From: a virus
Direction: 5' to 3' (one strand)
DNA: 33,054 nucleotides
Virus record (IMG/VR): IMGVR_UViG_3300025914_000033
Span: 1-33,054 of that record
Position 1 is the first letter of the stretch, and each line of letters starts with the position of its first letter. A model generated the notes under the pieces. The model was not told the DNA's origin and searched no databases. It saw nothing but the letters and a program-made list of their open reading frames with translations. The translations under genes and the position numbers were made by a program. This document shows, one piece after another, positions 5,915 to 13,611 of the stretch.

Positions 5915-6219
5915 GGGCTCGACCGGAATTGACTGGCTGCTTAGAGTAATACAACAGGTGATGGATGATACTGTACATCTAAATTCGTATCAAGCTATAA
6001 CAGGCAAAACAGAACAAATAGGCACTATGAGCTTCGAGGAAGCTCTTGCCGTAGTTTCTAACGAAGAGCTAGCTTTAGTCTAATCTTCAAAAGATTTGCT
6101 GCATAGATCAATGCAGCTGGTGGAGCAAATAAGAGAGCTACTCTATAACTAGCTAAACCTGTAAGTGATTGTATTATTTGACGTTTCTCAGGACGAGGGT
6201 TCGAATCCCTCCGGGTCCA
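5915..6219 (+). ncRNA. ssrA: transfer-messenger RNA (tmRNA)
   Basis: tmRNA frees stalled ribosomes and tags the unfinished protein. GGGCTCG (5915-5921) pairs with CGGGTCC (6212-6218) as the acceptor stem, with G3-U70, the alanine identity pair. A T-arm GAGGG-TTCGAAT-CCCTC lies at 6195-6211. The long helix 2 is AGTAATACAA-CAGGT (5945-5959) with ACCTG (6157-6161) and TTGTATTATT (6169-6178). The tag frame ends ...SNEELALV at TAA 6081-6083, followed by the expected hairpin AATCTT/AAGATT. The resume codon is probably GGC 6021 or ACT 6024, giving a 20- or 19-residue tag, longer than usual. CCA is not encoded (A-CAA). At about 305 nt it is short for the class. Confidence 0.93.
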
Positions 6220-6280
6220 CAAGCAGTAAGAGATCTGTTCTAAAATCTCATTATTTTTAATTGTGATAAGGTTTAGGTTG

Positions 6281-6320
6281 AAGGAGCTAAAGCGCAAGGC
6301 CGAAGCTCCTTTATTTTATT
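6281..6320 (+). terminator. rho-independent terminator after tmRNA
   Basis: AAGGAGCT (6281-6288) and AGCTCCTT (6304-6311) form a perfect 8-bp stem, followed by TATTTTATT. It lies 60 bases after the tmRNA 3' end and 30 bases before the next gene, so it probably ends the tmRNA precursor. Confidence 0.78.
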
Positions 6321-6351
6321 AAATTCGTAACCAAATTAAAACACTATACTC

Positions 6352-6858
6352 ATGCCAAGATCAAAAAGACCCAGAGTGTCAAAGGTAATTGTAATGCCAA
6401 CTCTAAAACAAGTAAAAGTAGCTGTACCAGACTATCATGGGCAGCATGCCTCATCCTCATTCTTCCGTAAAGCTCATACTTATATCAAGAGCATATATGG
6501 GCAGATCACTATGCGTAGATATTACAAGGATACCATAGGAGGTATATTTTCAGCTACCAAGATTGATTATACTGGTCGGATGAAGCCACTGGATGAAGGA
6601 ACCTACTCCAAGACGGAGATCAGGCCTGAACACCCTACCACCACAAAGAAAACGACTGCCTGGAATCATCCAAATAAGCAGCAAACACGCAGTGAGAAGG
6701 CCAGGGCTCCATTCGTTAAAGCCCAGAAGGAGAAATACACTAAAACCAGCAGGACTCCTACGCTTATCTGGGGCAACGGCTCCCCTTTCGTTGGTTCTAT
6801 CAGAGCTACATTTACTGGAGCCAGGAGAAATAATATAGTAGCTTCTCCAAGCTTATAA
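6352..6858 (+). CDS. basic hypothetical protein
   Basis: The product is 168 residues and strongly basic, with a Lys/Arg/Pro-rich N-terminus (PRSKRPRVSK), a middle with ITMRRYYKDTIGGIFSATKIDY, and a Thr/Lys-rich tail that looks disordered (TTTKKTTAW, about 96-104). There are no Cys motifs or membrane helices. The charge suggests nucleic-acid binding, but no known fold is seen. The leader AAATTAAAACACTATACTC is A/T-rich and the gene starts a new unit after the tmRNA terminator. A competing frame inside it (6593-6838) is a shadow. Confidence 0.62.
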   Translation: MPRSKRPRVSKVIVMPTLKQVKVAVPDYHGQHASSSFFRKAHTYIKSIYGQITMRRYYKDTIGGIFSATKIDYTGRMKPLDEGTYSKTEIRPEHPTTTKKTTAWNHPNKQQTRSEKARAPFVKAQKEKYTKTSRTPTLIWGNGSPFVGSIRATFTGARRNNIVASPSL

Positions 6859-7044
6859 TCTATAGCAGTGTGTTCAGTCTCCCGAGGAGCATTGAGGGAC
6901 TTAATGTTGACCGTTATCAACAGCTGCTTAATTTACTTATCTTTATCTAACTGCCACATGCGTTAACCATTACCGGTGAGTGCAGCATTACCTAAGCCTG
7001 GTCTTTGAGAAGGGATTAGGCTTTACTTTTAAACTCTAGAACTT
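6859..7044 (+). other. gene-free leader with several hairpins
   Basis: No open frame of interest. Visible helices are TGTTGA/TCAACA (6905-6922), AAGCCT/AGGCTT (6994-6999 with 7018-7023, followed by TACTTTTAAA, possibly a weak terminator) and a longer-range GCTGC/GCAGC (6923-6927 with 6982-6986). TATCTTTA near 6939 is one base off the TAnnTTTG promoter element. It is less convincing as an RNA gene than the longer regions to its left. Confidence 0.35.
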
Positions 7045-7401
7045 ATGAAAACATTAACAACTCTCGCATTATTTCTTATTTTGGTCTCCTGTAAAAAGGA
7101 GGGCATAGCTATTATTATCCCGGGGAAGAAGTATAAGATCAAACAAGATAACCTGATCTTTAATAAAGGGGCTTTTCAGCCCATGTCTCCTGCTCTGGTA
7201 CTGGACTTATACATCGAGTATGACGGTATTCCTTATGCGCACATAAAATCTCCCGTAAACTGGGCAGCTATGGCACTGGAGGCCGGAAACGGAGTAAAAC
7301 AACAAACTATCGAAGGTAACCGGTTATCTCTGATGAGCGTAGCTTATGGGGATACCACTTCTTTAACCTGGTCTGTGCCACAATGGGATCTTGAGCCATG
7401 A
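7045..7401 (+). CDS. putative lipoprotein
   Basis: The product is 118 residues. Residues 1-16 read as a lipoprotein signal with lipobox LVSC (Cys 16) and a following KKEG. The mature part is beta-rich (IIIPGKKYKI, LVLDLYIEYDGIPY) without recognisable catalytic residues. Lipoproteins of this size in phages may mark the infected cell surface, for example for superinfection exclusion; that is inference from location only. The leader CTTTTAAACTCTAGAACTT is nearly the same as the one before 3625. It overlaps the next gene by four bases. Confidence 0.72.
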   Translation: MKTLTTLALFLILVSCKKEGIAIIIPGKKYKIKQDNLIFNKGAFQPMSPALVLDLYIEYDGIPYAHIKSPVNWAAMALEAGNGVKQQTIEGNRLSLMSVAYGDTTSLTWSVPQWDLEP

Positions 7402-7583
7402 AAAAATACATACCTCAAATAGGAGTGGTCGCACTGGTAGTGTGCCTGCTCATCCGTAACCCGAAGCCATACTCTTACCTGGATGCACTCAAATCAGCAT
7501 GTGGTATTACTTTTATAGTCGTACTCGTATATTTGTTTTATCTCTGGATCAAGATTATACACCGGGATAAACGGTTCCTTTAG
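7398..7583 (+). CDS. small two-helix membrane protein
   Basis: The product is 61 residues. Hydrophobic segments lie at about residues 7-20 and 36-51, joined by a loop with RNPKPYSYLDALKSACG, and it ends in a basic tail (KIIHRDKRFL). Both termini carry positive charge, so both probably face the cytoplasm. It is coupled by an ATGA junction to the lipoprotein gene at 7045, which suggests the pair acts together at the envelope. Family unknown. Confidence 0.64.
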   Translation: MKKYIPQIGVVALVVCLLIRNPKPYSYLDALKSACGITFIVVLVYLFYLWIKIIHRDKRFL

Positions 7584-7605
7584 CCATTAAATTTCCAAAC
7601 TATAG

Positions 7606-7770
7606 ATGTGTTACATTATCAACTCCAATGGTCATTTACAGGTGATCACACAGAGCAAGAACCTGAGCCAGCGTGTGCTGGACTATCTTGCTAAGCACTC
7701 CATTACCAGCTTTCTGCTCCGCTCATCTGAAAATGAGCCTATCCAGGATGCCGTACTGATGAGTATTTAA
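7606..7770 (+). CDS. 54-aa hypothetical protein
   Basis: A frame of 54 residues runs from ATG 7606 to TAA 7768-7770. The sequence begins MCYIINSNGHLQVI, then an amphipathic helix (QSKNLSQRVLDYLAKHSI) and a polar end with SSENEPIQDAVLMSI. Codon use resembles the neighbours and it fits neatly between the membrane protein at 7398 and a terminator-like hairpin at 7787. No function is recognised. Confidence 0.55.
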   Translation: MCYIINSNGHLQVITQSKNLSQRVLDYLAKHSITSFLLRSSENEPIQDAVLMSI

Positions 7771-7786
7771 CTCAATTTCTTTCACT

Positions 7787-7823
7787 GCCGGCCTGATTTC
7801 TGCCAAGGGACAGGCCGGCCTTT
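7787..7823 (+). terminator. terminator-like hairpin
   Basis: GCCGGCCTG (7787-7795) pairs perfectly with CAGGCCGGC (7811-7819), followed by CTTTACACTT. The T-run is short, so termination may be partial. It separates the 7045-7770 set from the next operon, whose leader ACTTAAAGCT overlaps its 3' side. Confidence 0.55.
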
Positions 7824-7835
7824 ACACTTAAAGCT

Positions 7836-8120
7836 ATGATCATATATCTTATAATAATGCTTACGCTAATACTGGCTTGTATGCCAGCACTTACCTTCCT
7901 GATTATATCTTGGAGTAACCCTGAAGCTACTGGCCAAGAAGTTATGGAAGAATCGGAGATGTGGATACTTAAAAGAAGAGTTATAGGCTGGTCTTATGCA
8001 GCTATGATAGTTGTTATTGTATCTTTCACCCTAACAGTTTTTGGTGACTTCTTTAGAGCTAAAGAAACAAAAGCACAGTATCAGCCGGTTCAGGAACAAT
8101 TATACAGGAGAGTACCATGA
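7836..8120 (+). CDS. two-helix membrane protein
   Basis: The product is 94 residues with hydrophobic segments at about residues 2-27 and 51-70. Between them is an acidic loop (EATGQEVMEESEMWILKRR), and the C-terminal 20 residues are polar (RAKETKAQYQPVQEQLYRR). It follows an ACTTAAAGCT leader and probably opens the operon that runs into the glycosylase and polymerase genes. An ATGA junction couples it to 8117. Function unknown. Confidence 0.66.
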   Translation: MIIYLIIMLTLILACMPALTFLIISWSNPEATGQEVMEESEMWILKRRVIGWSYAAMIVVIVSFTLTVFGDFFRAKETKAQYQPVQEQLYRRVP

Positions 8121-8491
8121 TGGAGATACTGACTAAAGAAAACTTCTGGAACGAGATGGAACAGAAGTACCCCAAAGCTATGAAGCACTTCCAGAACTGG
8201 ATTGACGGGTACAAGAAGGCTAATCAATGGCAGCTGCTGTTTAATGGCATGGTGGTTACACACTTAGACTCTGATACTAAACAGCCTCAGTATACATTTG
8301 CACCTAAGTACCATGAGCTACCTATAGCTATGCAGTTTGGTATCTTTGTGGAGTTTATTACTTACTCTGAGCCTAAACTTAATAAGCCATTTTATCCTTA
8401 TAAGCTATTCTTGAATCTGAGGAAGAATATTGATCTAGTAGCTCGTAATAAGATAGAAAGGTTTCTCAAAGAATTGGAGGACAAAGTATGA
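8117..8491 (+). CDS. hypothetical protein
   Basis: The product is 124 residues, mixed helix and strand, rich in aromatic and Lys residues (FWNEMEQKYPKAMKHFQNWID at the start; YPYKLFLNLRKNIDL near 94-108). There are no Cys pairs or membrane segments. Start and stop overlap the neighbours in ATGA junctions, and GGAGGA lies ahead of the next gene, so the block is translated together. It resembles small uncharacterised proteins encoded next to phage replication genes, but I cannot name the family. Confidence 0.66.
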   Translation: MMEILTKENFWNEMEQKYPKAMKHFQNWIDGYKKANQWQLLFNGMVVTHLDSDTKQPQYTFAPKYHELPIAMQFGIFVEFITYSEPKLNKPFYPYKLFLNLRKNIDLVARNKIERFLKELEDKV

Positions 8492-9153
8492 TTATTTCAG
8501 AAAGCTGGGATAAGGTCCTGGCTACTCAGTTCTCAGAGCCTTACATCTTCAAGATACAGACAGCTTTGAATAAAGATGCCGGTAAGCTCTGCCCCAAAGT
8601 AGAGGATATCTGGAATGCTTTTAAGCTGACTCCATTCGAGAATGTAAAGGTAATAGCTCTAGGACAATCACCATATCACGATGGATCAGCTCATGGCCTA
8701 GCCTTTAGTTCTAGGAGCGGGTACCCACCCTCACTCAAGGTGATATTTAAAGAGCTGAGAGAGGAATATGGCAAAGTAAGAGAAACTCCCAACCTTACGG
8801 ACTGGGCTGAACAAGGTGTACTGCTGATGAACACAGTACTTACTACAACTCAAGGTAGTGCTACAGCTCATTCCGGAATAGGTTGGGAGAAATTTACCGG
8901 GTATATACTGATGCGACTGGCTCTGGATCCCAAGCCTAAGGTCTTTATGATCTGGGGCAAACCGGCTAGGGAGCAAATGCAGAAGTATATCTGTCCATAC
9001 GATACTAAAGGGAACCACTACGTTCTGACAGCTGTACACCCGGCTGTAGATGCTTATGGTGGCAGTCCTTATTCATTCACAGGGTGTAACCACTTCAGGA
9101 AAGCTAATGACTTCCTGGGGGAAAATAACAGAGGGAGGATCAAATGGATTTAA
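8488..9153 (+). CDS. ung: family 1 uracil-DNA glycosylase homologue with altered active site
   Basis: Family 1 enzymes cut uracil from DNA. The 221-residue length is normal. LGQSPYHDGSAHGLAFSS (residues 58-75) matches the water-activating loop GQDPYH, but the catalytic Asp is Ser 61. The LLMNTVLT motif (112-119), WEKFTGY (133-139) and VFMIWG (152-157) are intact. The second catalytic motif has His 184 (AVHPAVDAYGG) with an insertion before TGCNHF (198-203). The Ser suggests low or lost catalysis with uracil binding kept, or an unusual mechanism. It sits four genes before the polymerase; the poxvirus glycosylase D4 shows that such proteins can be polymerase cofactors. Confidence 0.88.
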   Translation: MIISESWDKVLATQFSEPYIFKIQTALNKDAGKLCPKVEDIWNAFKLTPFENVKVIALGQSPYHDGSAHGLAFSSRSGYPPSLKVIFKELREEYGKVRETPNLTDWAEQGVLLMNTVLTTTQGSATAHSGIGWEKFTGYILMRLALDPKPKVFMIWGKPAREQMQKYICPYDTKGNHYVLTAVHPAVDAYGGSPYSFTGCNHFRKANDFLGENNRGRIKWI

Positions 9154-9560
9154 AGCGAACAGAACGAGGCTGGACTAGTCACTTTATCTGTGGTAGCCGC
9201 TGTATGTGGCACCGTAATACGCTTCTGGAATATGGAGATATAAAGATAGTGGTTTCTAGCCTGGGTAATATGATAGATTATCATGCTCCTGGGTTCCCTA
9301 ACAAGATTACTGTTGATAGTATAGGGCATCAGCGATACTTTGAAACTATGGTATTCCATACAGATAGAAAAGAGTTTAATGATGCAAATGTAACCAAGCA
9401 GATATACGTTACTGCTAATTGTGGTATAGATAAGCCCTGGAAAGAACTGGAGGCTGAGGCTATGCATGAAGCAGTAGTAGCTGAGATCTGTGAAGGGCTA
9501 TTAGCAGGTAATAAATTTCCAACAAGTAGGGAGGAGTATCCAGATGGAACTGAACAATAA
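9144..9560 (+). CDS. hypothetical phage protein
   Basis: The product is 138 residues. The N-terminus RGWTSHFICGSRCMWHRNTLLEYG (about 8-31) has the look of a conserved phage family with a G-W-x-x-H-F-I pattern and aromatic-rich strands. The rest contains MVFHTDRKEFNDANV and a helical end (KELEAEAMHEAVVAEI). No catalytic assignment is possible. It overlaps the glycosylase by ten bases and the next gene by 17, with GGGAGGATCAA before its start, so it is coupled to both. Confidence 0.66.
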   Translation: MDLKRTERGWTSHFICGSRCMWHRNTLLEYGDIKIVVSSLGNMIDYHAPGFPNKITVDSIGHQRYFETMVFHTDRKEFNDANVTKQIYVTANCGIDKPWKELEAEAMHEAVVAEICEGLLAGNKFPTSREEYPDGTEQ

Positions 9561-10110
9561 AAATGACCTGAAGGCTATCATGGCCGAGTCAGCTATGCAG
9601 GCGCTCAATGAGCATGGAGAATTTGAGTCCTTCAGTGTATTTGAGGGAGTAGATAAGGCTACTGCTTACCGTATTTTCAGAGAGACCCGGGAGAATATCA
9701 AAACTTACCTGAATGAACAGCAGTTCAGAAATGGCAGGATAGAGATGACTGCCCTGGAGATTCTTAAAGTGGGTATGCGGAATGTCGATCTCCATACCAC
9801 AGCTGAGGTGTTGCACTTTGTTTACGAGTGTGGCCGGGTTCACCAGGAGATGGAGATGAAGCTTAAAGTGATGAATGAATTTGAGGAAGCTCAGAGACAA
9901 GAAGCAGAGAAGCTAAAGGATGTTCTTCCAGAACTGGATGGAGAGTCTGTGCTGGCCATAGCCAAGGCATTGGATAAGCAGATCTTCGATCTCACTGAGA
10001 TGGTCAAGCAACTCCCTATTCCACAGTTCTGGCCTCAACTGAAAGAGTGGACAGCAGATTATAATAACCGGCTGGAGGTAATCAGAGTATTAATTACTAA
10101 ACTATATTAA
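9544..10110 (+). CDS. hypothetical helical protein, partly coiled coil
   Basis: The product is 188 residues, almost entirely helical and charged. Residues about 95-135 (VHQEMEMKLKVMNEFEEAQRQ and following) have heptad-like spacing and could form a coiled coil. The N-terminal part includes VDKATAYRIFRETRENI, which could be a small helix-turn-helix, but the match is weak. It lies between the glycosylase cluster and the polymerase, so a replication-accessory or regulatory role is possible. GGGAGGAGTATCCAG precedes the start. Confidence 0.64.
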   Translation: MELNNKNDLKAIMAESAMQALNEHGEFESFSVFEGVDKATAYRIFRETRENIKTYLNEQQFRNGRIEMTALEILKVGMRNVDLHTTAEVLHFVYECGRVHQEMEMKLKVMNEFEEAQRQEAEKLKDVLPELDGESVLAIAKALDKQIFDLTEMVKQLPIPQFWPQLKEWTADYNNRLEVIRVLITKLY

Positions 10111-10111
10111 C

Positions 10112-10315
10112 ATGATAGATTACGAAGAACCACAACAGTCACCAACAGGTATAGTTAGATGCACAGAATGCTATTTACTAATGGTGCCTGAGCATACCTG
10201 CGAATACTCTAAGAATGGGTACTGTGCTGTCTATCGCTTTCAAGCTGCCAAGGATGCTATTACTTATAATATGCACCCATCAATTCACACTAGAGCTAAG
10301 GAGGAGTCATCATGA
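10112..10315 (+). CDS. small Cys/His protein
   Basis: The product is 67 residues with RCTECYLLMVPEHTCEYSKN at about 16-35 and a further Cys near 38. CxxC plus H-x-C spacing is compatible with a zinc site. The remainder is a short helix (AVYRFQAAKDAITY) and a polar tail. An ATGA junction couples it to the next gene, and TAAGGAGGAGTCATC precedes that start. Family not recognised. Confidence 0.6.
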   Translation: MIDYEEPQQSPTGIVRCTECYLLMVPEHTCEYSKNGYCAVYRFQAAKDAITYNMHPSIHTRAKEESS

Positions 10316-10776
10316 TAACTGTAGAAGGACAGCCGTTTATGAAATACCAGTATGCTATTTATACTTGGGGAGGGTTCTATAATCAGGAATACCAGTCCCA
10401 GCATAAATATGAGCCTGGCCAAAGAGTATTCGATACTAAAGAAGAACGGGATGATTATATAGCTGATCTCAGGGTTAAAGAAATTAGTCTTGATGCACGC
10501 CATTTGATGATGGTCTTGGATGAAGGCTTTGCTGTCAATGAGGTTCTGACTTGTCATCGGGTTATTAAATTTGAAGGCAAGTATTACTATTCTTCAGATG
10601 TTATTAGTGTCTGGGGTACTTTTGAGGAAGGTGTATTTGGTACAGCCAGTTATCATATGAGATGGAAATGGTATCCTGGGTTTAATGATTATCCTGCAGG
10701 AGAAGGTAAGGACTACTCTAAGGCTGAAGTAATACAGGAATGGATAACAGGGGCATTTAAACCAGATGAATCATGA
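10312..10776 (+). CDS. hypothetical aromatic-rich protein
   Basis: The product is 154 residues, rich in Tyr, Trp and Gly (YAIYTWGGFYNQEYQ near 13-27; YYYSSDVISVWGTF near 90-103; MRWKWYPGFNDYP near 116-128). It looks beta-rich and soluble. A central helix carries DTKEERDDYIADLRVKE. It overlaps the polymerase start by four bases. I do not recognise it; the position directly before the polymerase suggests shared regulation, not necessarily shared function. Confidence 0.62.
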   Translation: MITVEGQPFMKYQYAIYTWGGFYNQEYQSQHKYEPGQRVFDTKEERDDYIADLRVKEISLDARHLMMVLDEGFAVNEVLTCHRVIKFEGKYYYSSDVISVWGTFEEGVFGTASYHMRWKWYPGFNDYPAGEGKDYSKAEVIQEWITGAFKPDES

Positions 10777-12749
10777 TCTATACAGTAGGTAATCTACCTG
10801 ACTCCCACAGGTACGTAAGAACGACATTCCAGCATTTCCTGGACTGGGAGAAAGTACAGAGTGCCTGGCAGCTGGATTTGGAGACTAATATTACCAAGAC
10901 CAGGCTGGGCAGGATCATTCGTACCATCCAGTTTGGTGAGGTTAGGACCAGCTTTAATGACCTGGGCATACGCTGGGTACTAGTCTGGGATGATCTTTCA
11001 GAACTGGAGAGAAAGCAGCTGGAGGTGATCCTAAGCAATCCAGGTAAGAAGAAATATATCCATAACGCTGACTTTGAGTACCAGACCCTACTAAACTATG
11101 GTATTGTACTGGAGAACGTAGTGGATACCATGCTGCAGGAACAGATCAAGTGGACCGGCTATTTCACCGGAGAAGAAGATGACAATGGCAACAGCTTTTT
11201 CAGCTTAGCCGGTTGTCTGCACCGGTATTGGCAGATCGTACTGGATAAGAGCTATCAGGCTGCATTTGTACCGGGTATCCCACTTACTGAAGGCCACGTG
11301 GTCTATGCAGCAGATGATGTGACTCATCTGGATATGCTCTCTGATGCCCAGCTTAGATTCCTGAAACAGGAAGGACTACTGAACGTAGCAGCACTGGAGA
11401 ACGAAGCCGTATTGGCATTCGGAGACATTAGCTGGAACGGAATGCGGCTCGACAAGGATAAGTGGATGAGCAATTACGAACTGGCAGAACCGGAAGTAGC
11501 CAAGTACAAGAAGATCATGGACGAATGGCTCACCAAGGATAAGGTATTGCATAAGTATGCCATCGAGAACGAGATTATCTGTACGGAAGATACGGTAACC
11601 TTTAACAGGAATGCACCCAGGCAGCGGGAAGCTCTGGTTCAGAAGCTATTCTCGGATATTCCAGGGGCTACTAAGCCTATACTGCTGAAATACCTGAAAG
11701 ATAACCGGGAACGCCTGACTGAGGAACAGCAGCAAATGCTGGAGGAAATGGCCGGTGGGGACTACATACGGGGGTATACCCACCTGGCTCATTTCCATAG
11801 GGACTGGCTACTGGAGCAAGGCTTCCTGAGACCTAAGGGAAATATCGAGATCAACTGGAATAGCCGGGACCAGATCCTGCCAATGTTCCAGAAGCTGGAT
11901 AAGAAGCTGAAGGATCTCTCTGAGAAATCCAGGAATGCTTTCGAGCACCCGATAGTAGCTGACTTTGAGAAGTATAAATCTTCTCTGAAGCTGCTGAATG
12001 CCTATGGCTTGAAGTTCTTTGAGCATGTGGATATGGATGGGATGGTACGGACACGCTTCAACCAGGTTCTGAACACAGGCCGGGTAAGCTCCAGCCAGCC
12101 AAATATGCAGCAGATTCCTCTGCTAGACGAGGATGGGCCGGATCCATATCGATATCGGAATGCTTTCGTCCCTGCAGAACCTGGATATGTATTCGTAGAC
12201 TCGGATTATAGCTCCCAGGAACTAGTTACCATTGCTGAGATCTCCAGGGATCCTGTATGGCTGGAAGCATTAGCCAAAGGTCAGGATCTCCATTCCGTAT
12301 GTGCCCATATGATGTATAAGAAACGCTGGGAAGATGCCACAGAACCTGGTTGTAAGTACTTTGCCAGGGATGAGAAGGGAGAGATCCTGAAGAAGAAGTG
12401 CAAGTGTACTAAGCATAAGACTATGCGATATGATACCAAATGTGTGGACTTTGGATTAGCATACGGCATGTCCCAGTTCAAGCTGGCAGGGGAGTTAAAG
12501 ATCACTGTACCTGAAGCTGAGAAGCTAATGGTGGAGTATTTCACTACATTCCCCAGTATCGGACAGTGCCTGGCTAACTTTGGTGGCTATGGAGTACAGA
12601 CAGGGATGATCAAGACCCTGGCTCCGTTTAACCGGAAGAGATGGTTCCCTGAATGGGCTAAGGTAAAGGATCATATCCCTTATCATATACAACGTATCAA
12701 GTATAATTCGACTTTAGGAAGTATAGAAAGAGCTTCCAAAAATTTGCCT
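10773..12749 (+). CDS. polA: PolA-family DNA polymerase, exon 1 (exonuclease, motifs A and B)
   Basis: Exon 1 encodes 659 residues of the replicative family A polymerase. The 3'-5' exonuclease comes first: QLDLETN (Exo I), IHNADFEYQTL (Exo II) and YAADDVTHLDML (Exo III). Polymerase motif A is FVDSDYSSQELVTIA and motif B KCVDFGLAYGMSQ. Motif C is missing here and lies in exon 2 at 13612. The frame continues to a stop at 12836, but those last 29 codons are intron; the natural exon end after ...SIERASKNLP is fixed by P1 pairing. Spliced, the enzyme has 743 residues with no 5'-3' exonuclease domain. It overlaps the preceding gene by four bases. Confidence 0.93.
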
Positions 12750-13611
12750 AGACGTATGGGCAGTTTAAATCGGGTGAACTCAGGGAAGGCTAAAGCTTGT
12801 AAGACAGCCATGCTAATCCTGAGCCAAGCCGCGTAGGACTTTGGTTACGCGGAAGGTGCAACGACTAGAGAGATGAGTTCCAACAATAATTCTCTCCAAG
12901 AGCGCCCGAACTTTGTAATAATATCATATCTTTATCCTATTATGGAAAAGATATTATGTAGAGAATGTAAACAGTCAAAAGAGTTAGACGAGTTTTATAG
13001 GAGAAAATCAGATGGTAAGCTTACTAATAAAATTTGTAAGACCTGTCGGAGAGAACAAGCCAAGAATGCTTACTATGAGAAAGGTGGTTTTGATGCTTTA
13101 AAGCAATGGAGAGAAGAAAATCCAGAGCTTTATAGATTACAGCATCAAACTAATAATCGAAAAAGAAAAGAGAGAATGGCTATAGATCCTGAGTTTGCTA
13201 ACTATGTTAGAGAACAGAAACGTCTAAATCATAAAAAGAACTTTATTAGTGGTATGGTTTCAAGAGCAAGACAAAGAGCAACTAAATTAGGACTTCAGTT
13301 CGAAGTAACAGTAGAAAATATTGTTATTCCTGAACTTTGCCCTATTTTGGAAGTACCTCTTGTTCTAGGGACTAAAGGAGATTACCAATTCTCCCCTTCT
13401 ATTGATAGGTTAGACTCAAGTAAGGGATATACTCTTGATAATATTAGAGTTATTTCTTCGCTAGCTAATACAATGAAGAACTGTGCTACTAAAGATCAGT
13501 TACTTACATTCTCCAGGAATATTCCTGTTTATATACAAAGTGTGATATAGTCTGATCTTACGGGAAAACCGTAAGAATCTGAGGATAAAGAGCCTCAGAG
13601 ATAACAAATTG
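12750..13611 (+). mobile_element. group I intron (IA-like) in the polymerase gene
   Basis: Exon end TTGCCT (12744-12749) pairs with GGGCAG (12758-12763) as P1 with the required U-G at the cut, and GTAT (12754-12757) pairs with ATAC at the start of exon 2 as P10. P3 TCGGG/CCCGA (12770-12774, 12905-12909), P4 CTCAGG/CCTGAG (12779-12784, 12818-12823), P5 GGCT/AGCC, P6 CCGCGTA/TACGCGG (12829-12852), P7 GACTA/TAGTC (12863-12867, 13548-13552). The hairpin GAGAGA/TCTCTC between P7 and P3 is typical of subgroup IA. Two 7-bp hairpins (13557-13575, 13578-13599) form the P9 region. The last base is G 13611. Length 862 nt. Confidence 0.93.
12942..13550 (+). CDS. HNH homing endonuclease inside the intron
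   Basis: The product has 202 residues from ATG 12942; an upstream ATG at 12873 lies in the intron core and is unlikely. The N-terminus has two CxxC pairs (C6/C9 and C32/C35), a zinc finger, followed by a basic helical linker. The C-terminal core ELCPILEVPL...SPSIDRLDSSKGYTLDNIRVISS is the HNH fold of endonucleases that cut intron-free alleles. The stop TAG overlaps the 3' strand of P7. It is much more A/T-rich than the exons, a sign of separate origin. HNH enzymes in group I introns of phage polymerase genes are known from the SPO1 group (I-HmuI). Confidence 0.9.
   Translation: MEKILCRECKQSKELDEFYRRKSDGKLTNKICKTCRREQAKNAYYEKGGFDALKQWREENPELYRLQHQTNNRKRKERMAIDPEFANYVREQKRLNHKKNFISGMVSRARQRATKLGLQFEVTVENIVIPELCPILEVPLVLGTKGDYQFSPSIDRLDSSKGYTLDNIRVISSLANTMKNCATKDQLLTFSRNIPVYIQSVI

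Noticed and set aside
6058-6297. Minus-strand frame of 79 codons
   Set aside because: It is antisense to the tmRNA; the peptide RRDSNPRPE is the known false translation of a T-arm on the opposite strand.
12750-12836. Extension of polymerase exon 1 to the stop at 12836
   Set aside because: These 29 codons are the P1-P6 core of the group I intron and do not continue the polymerase sequence.
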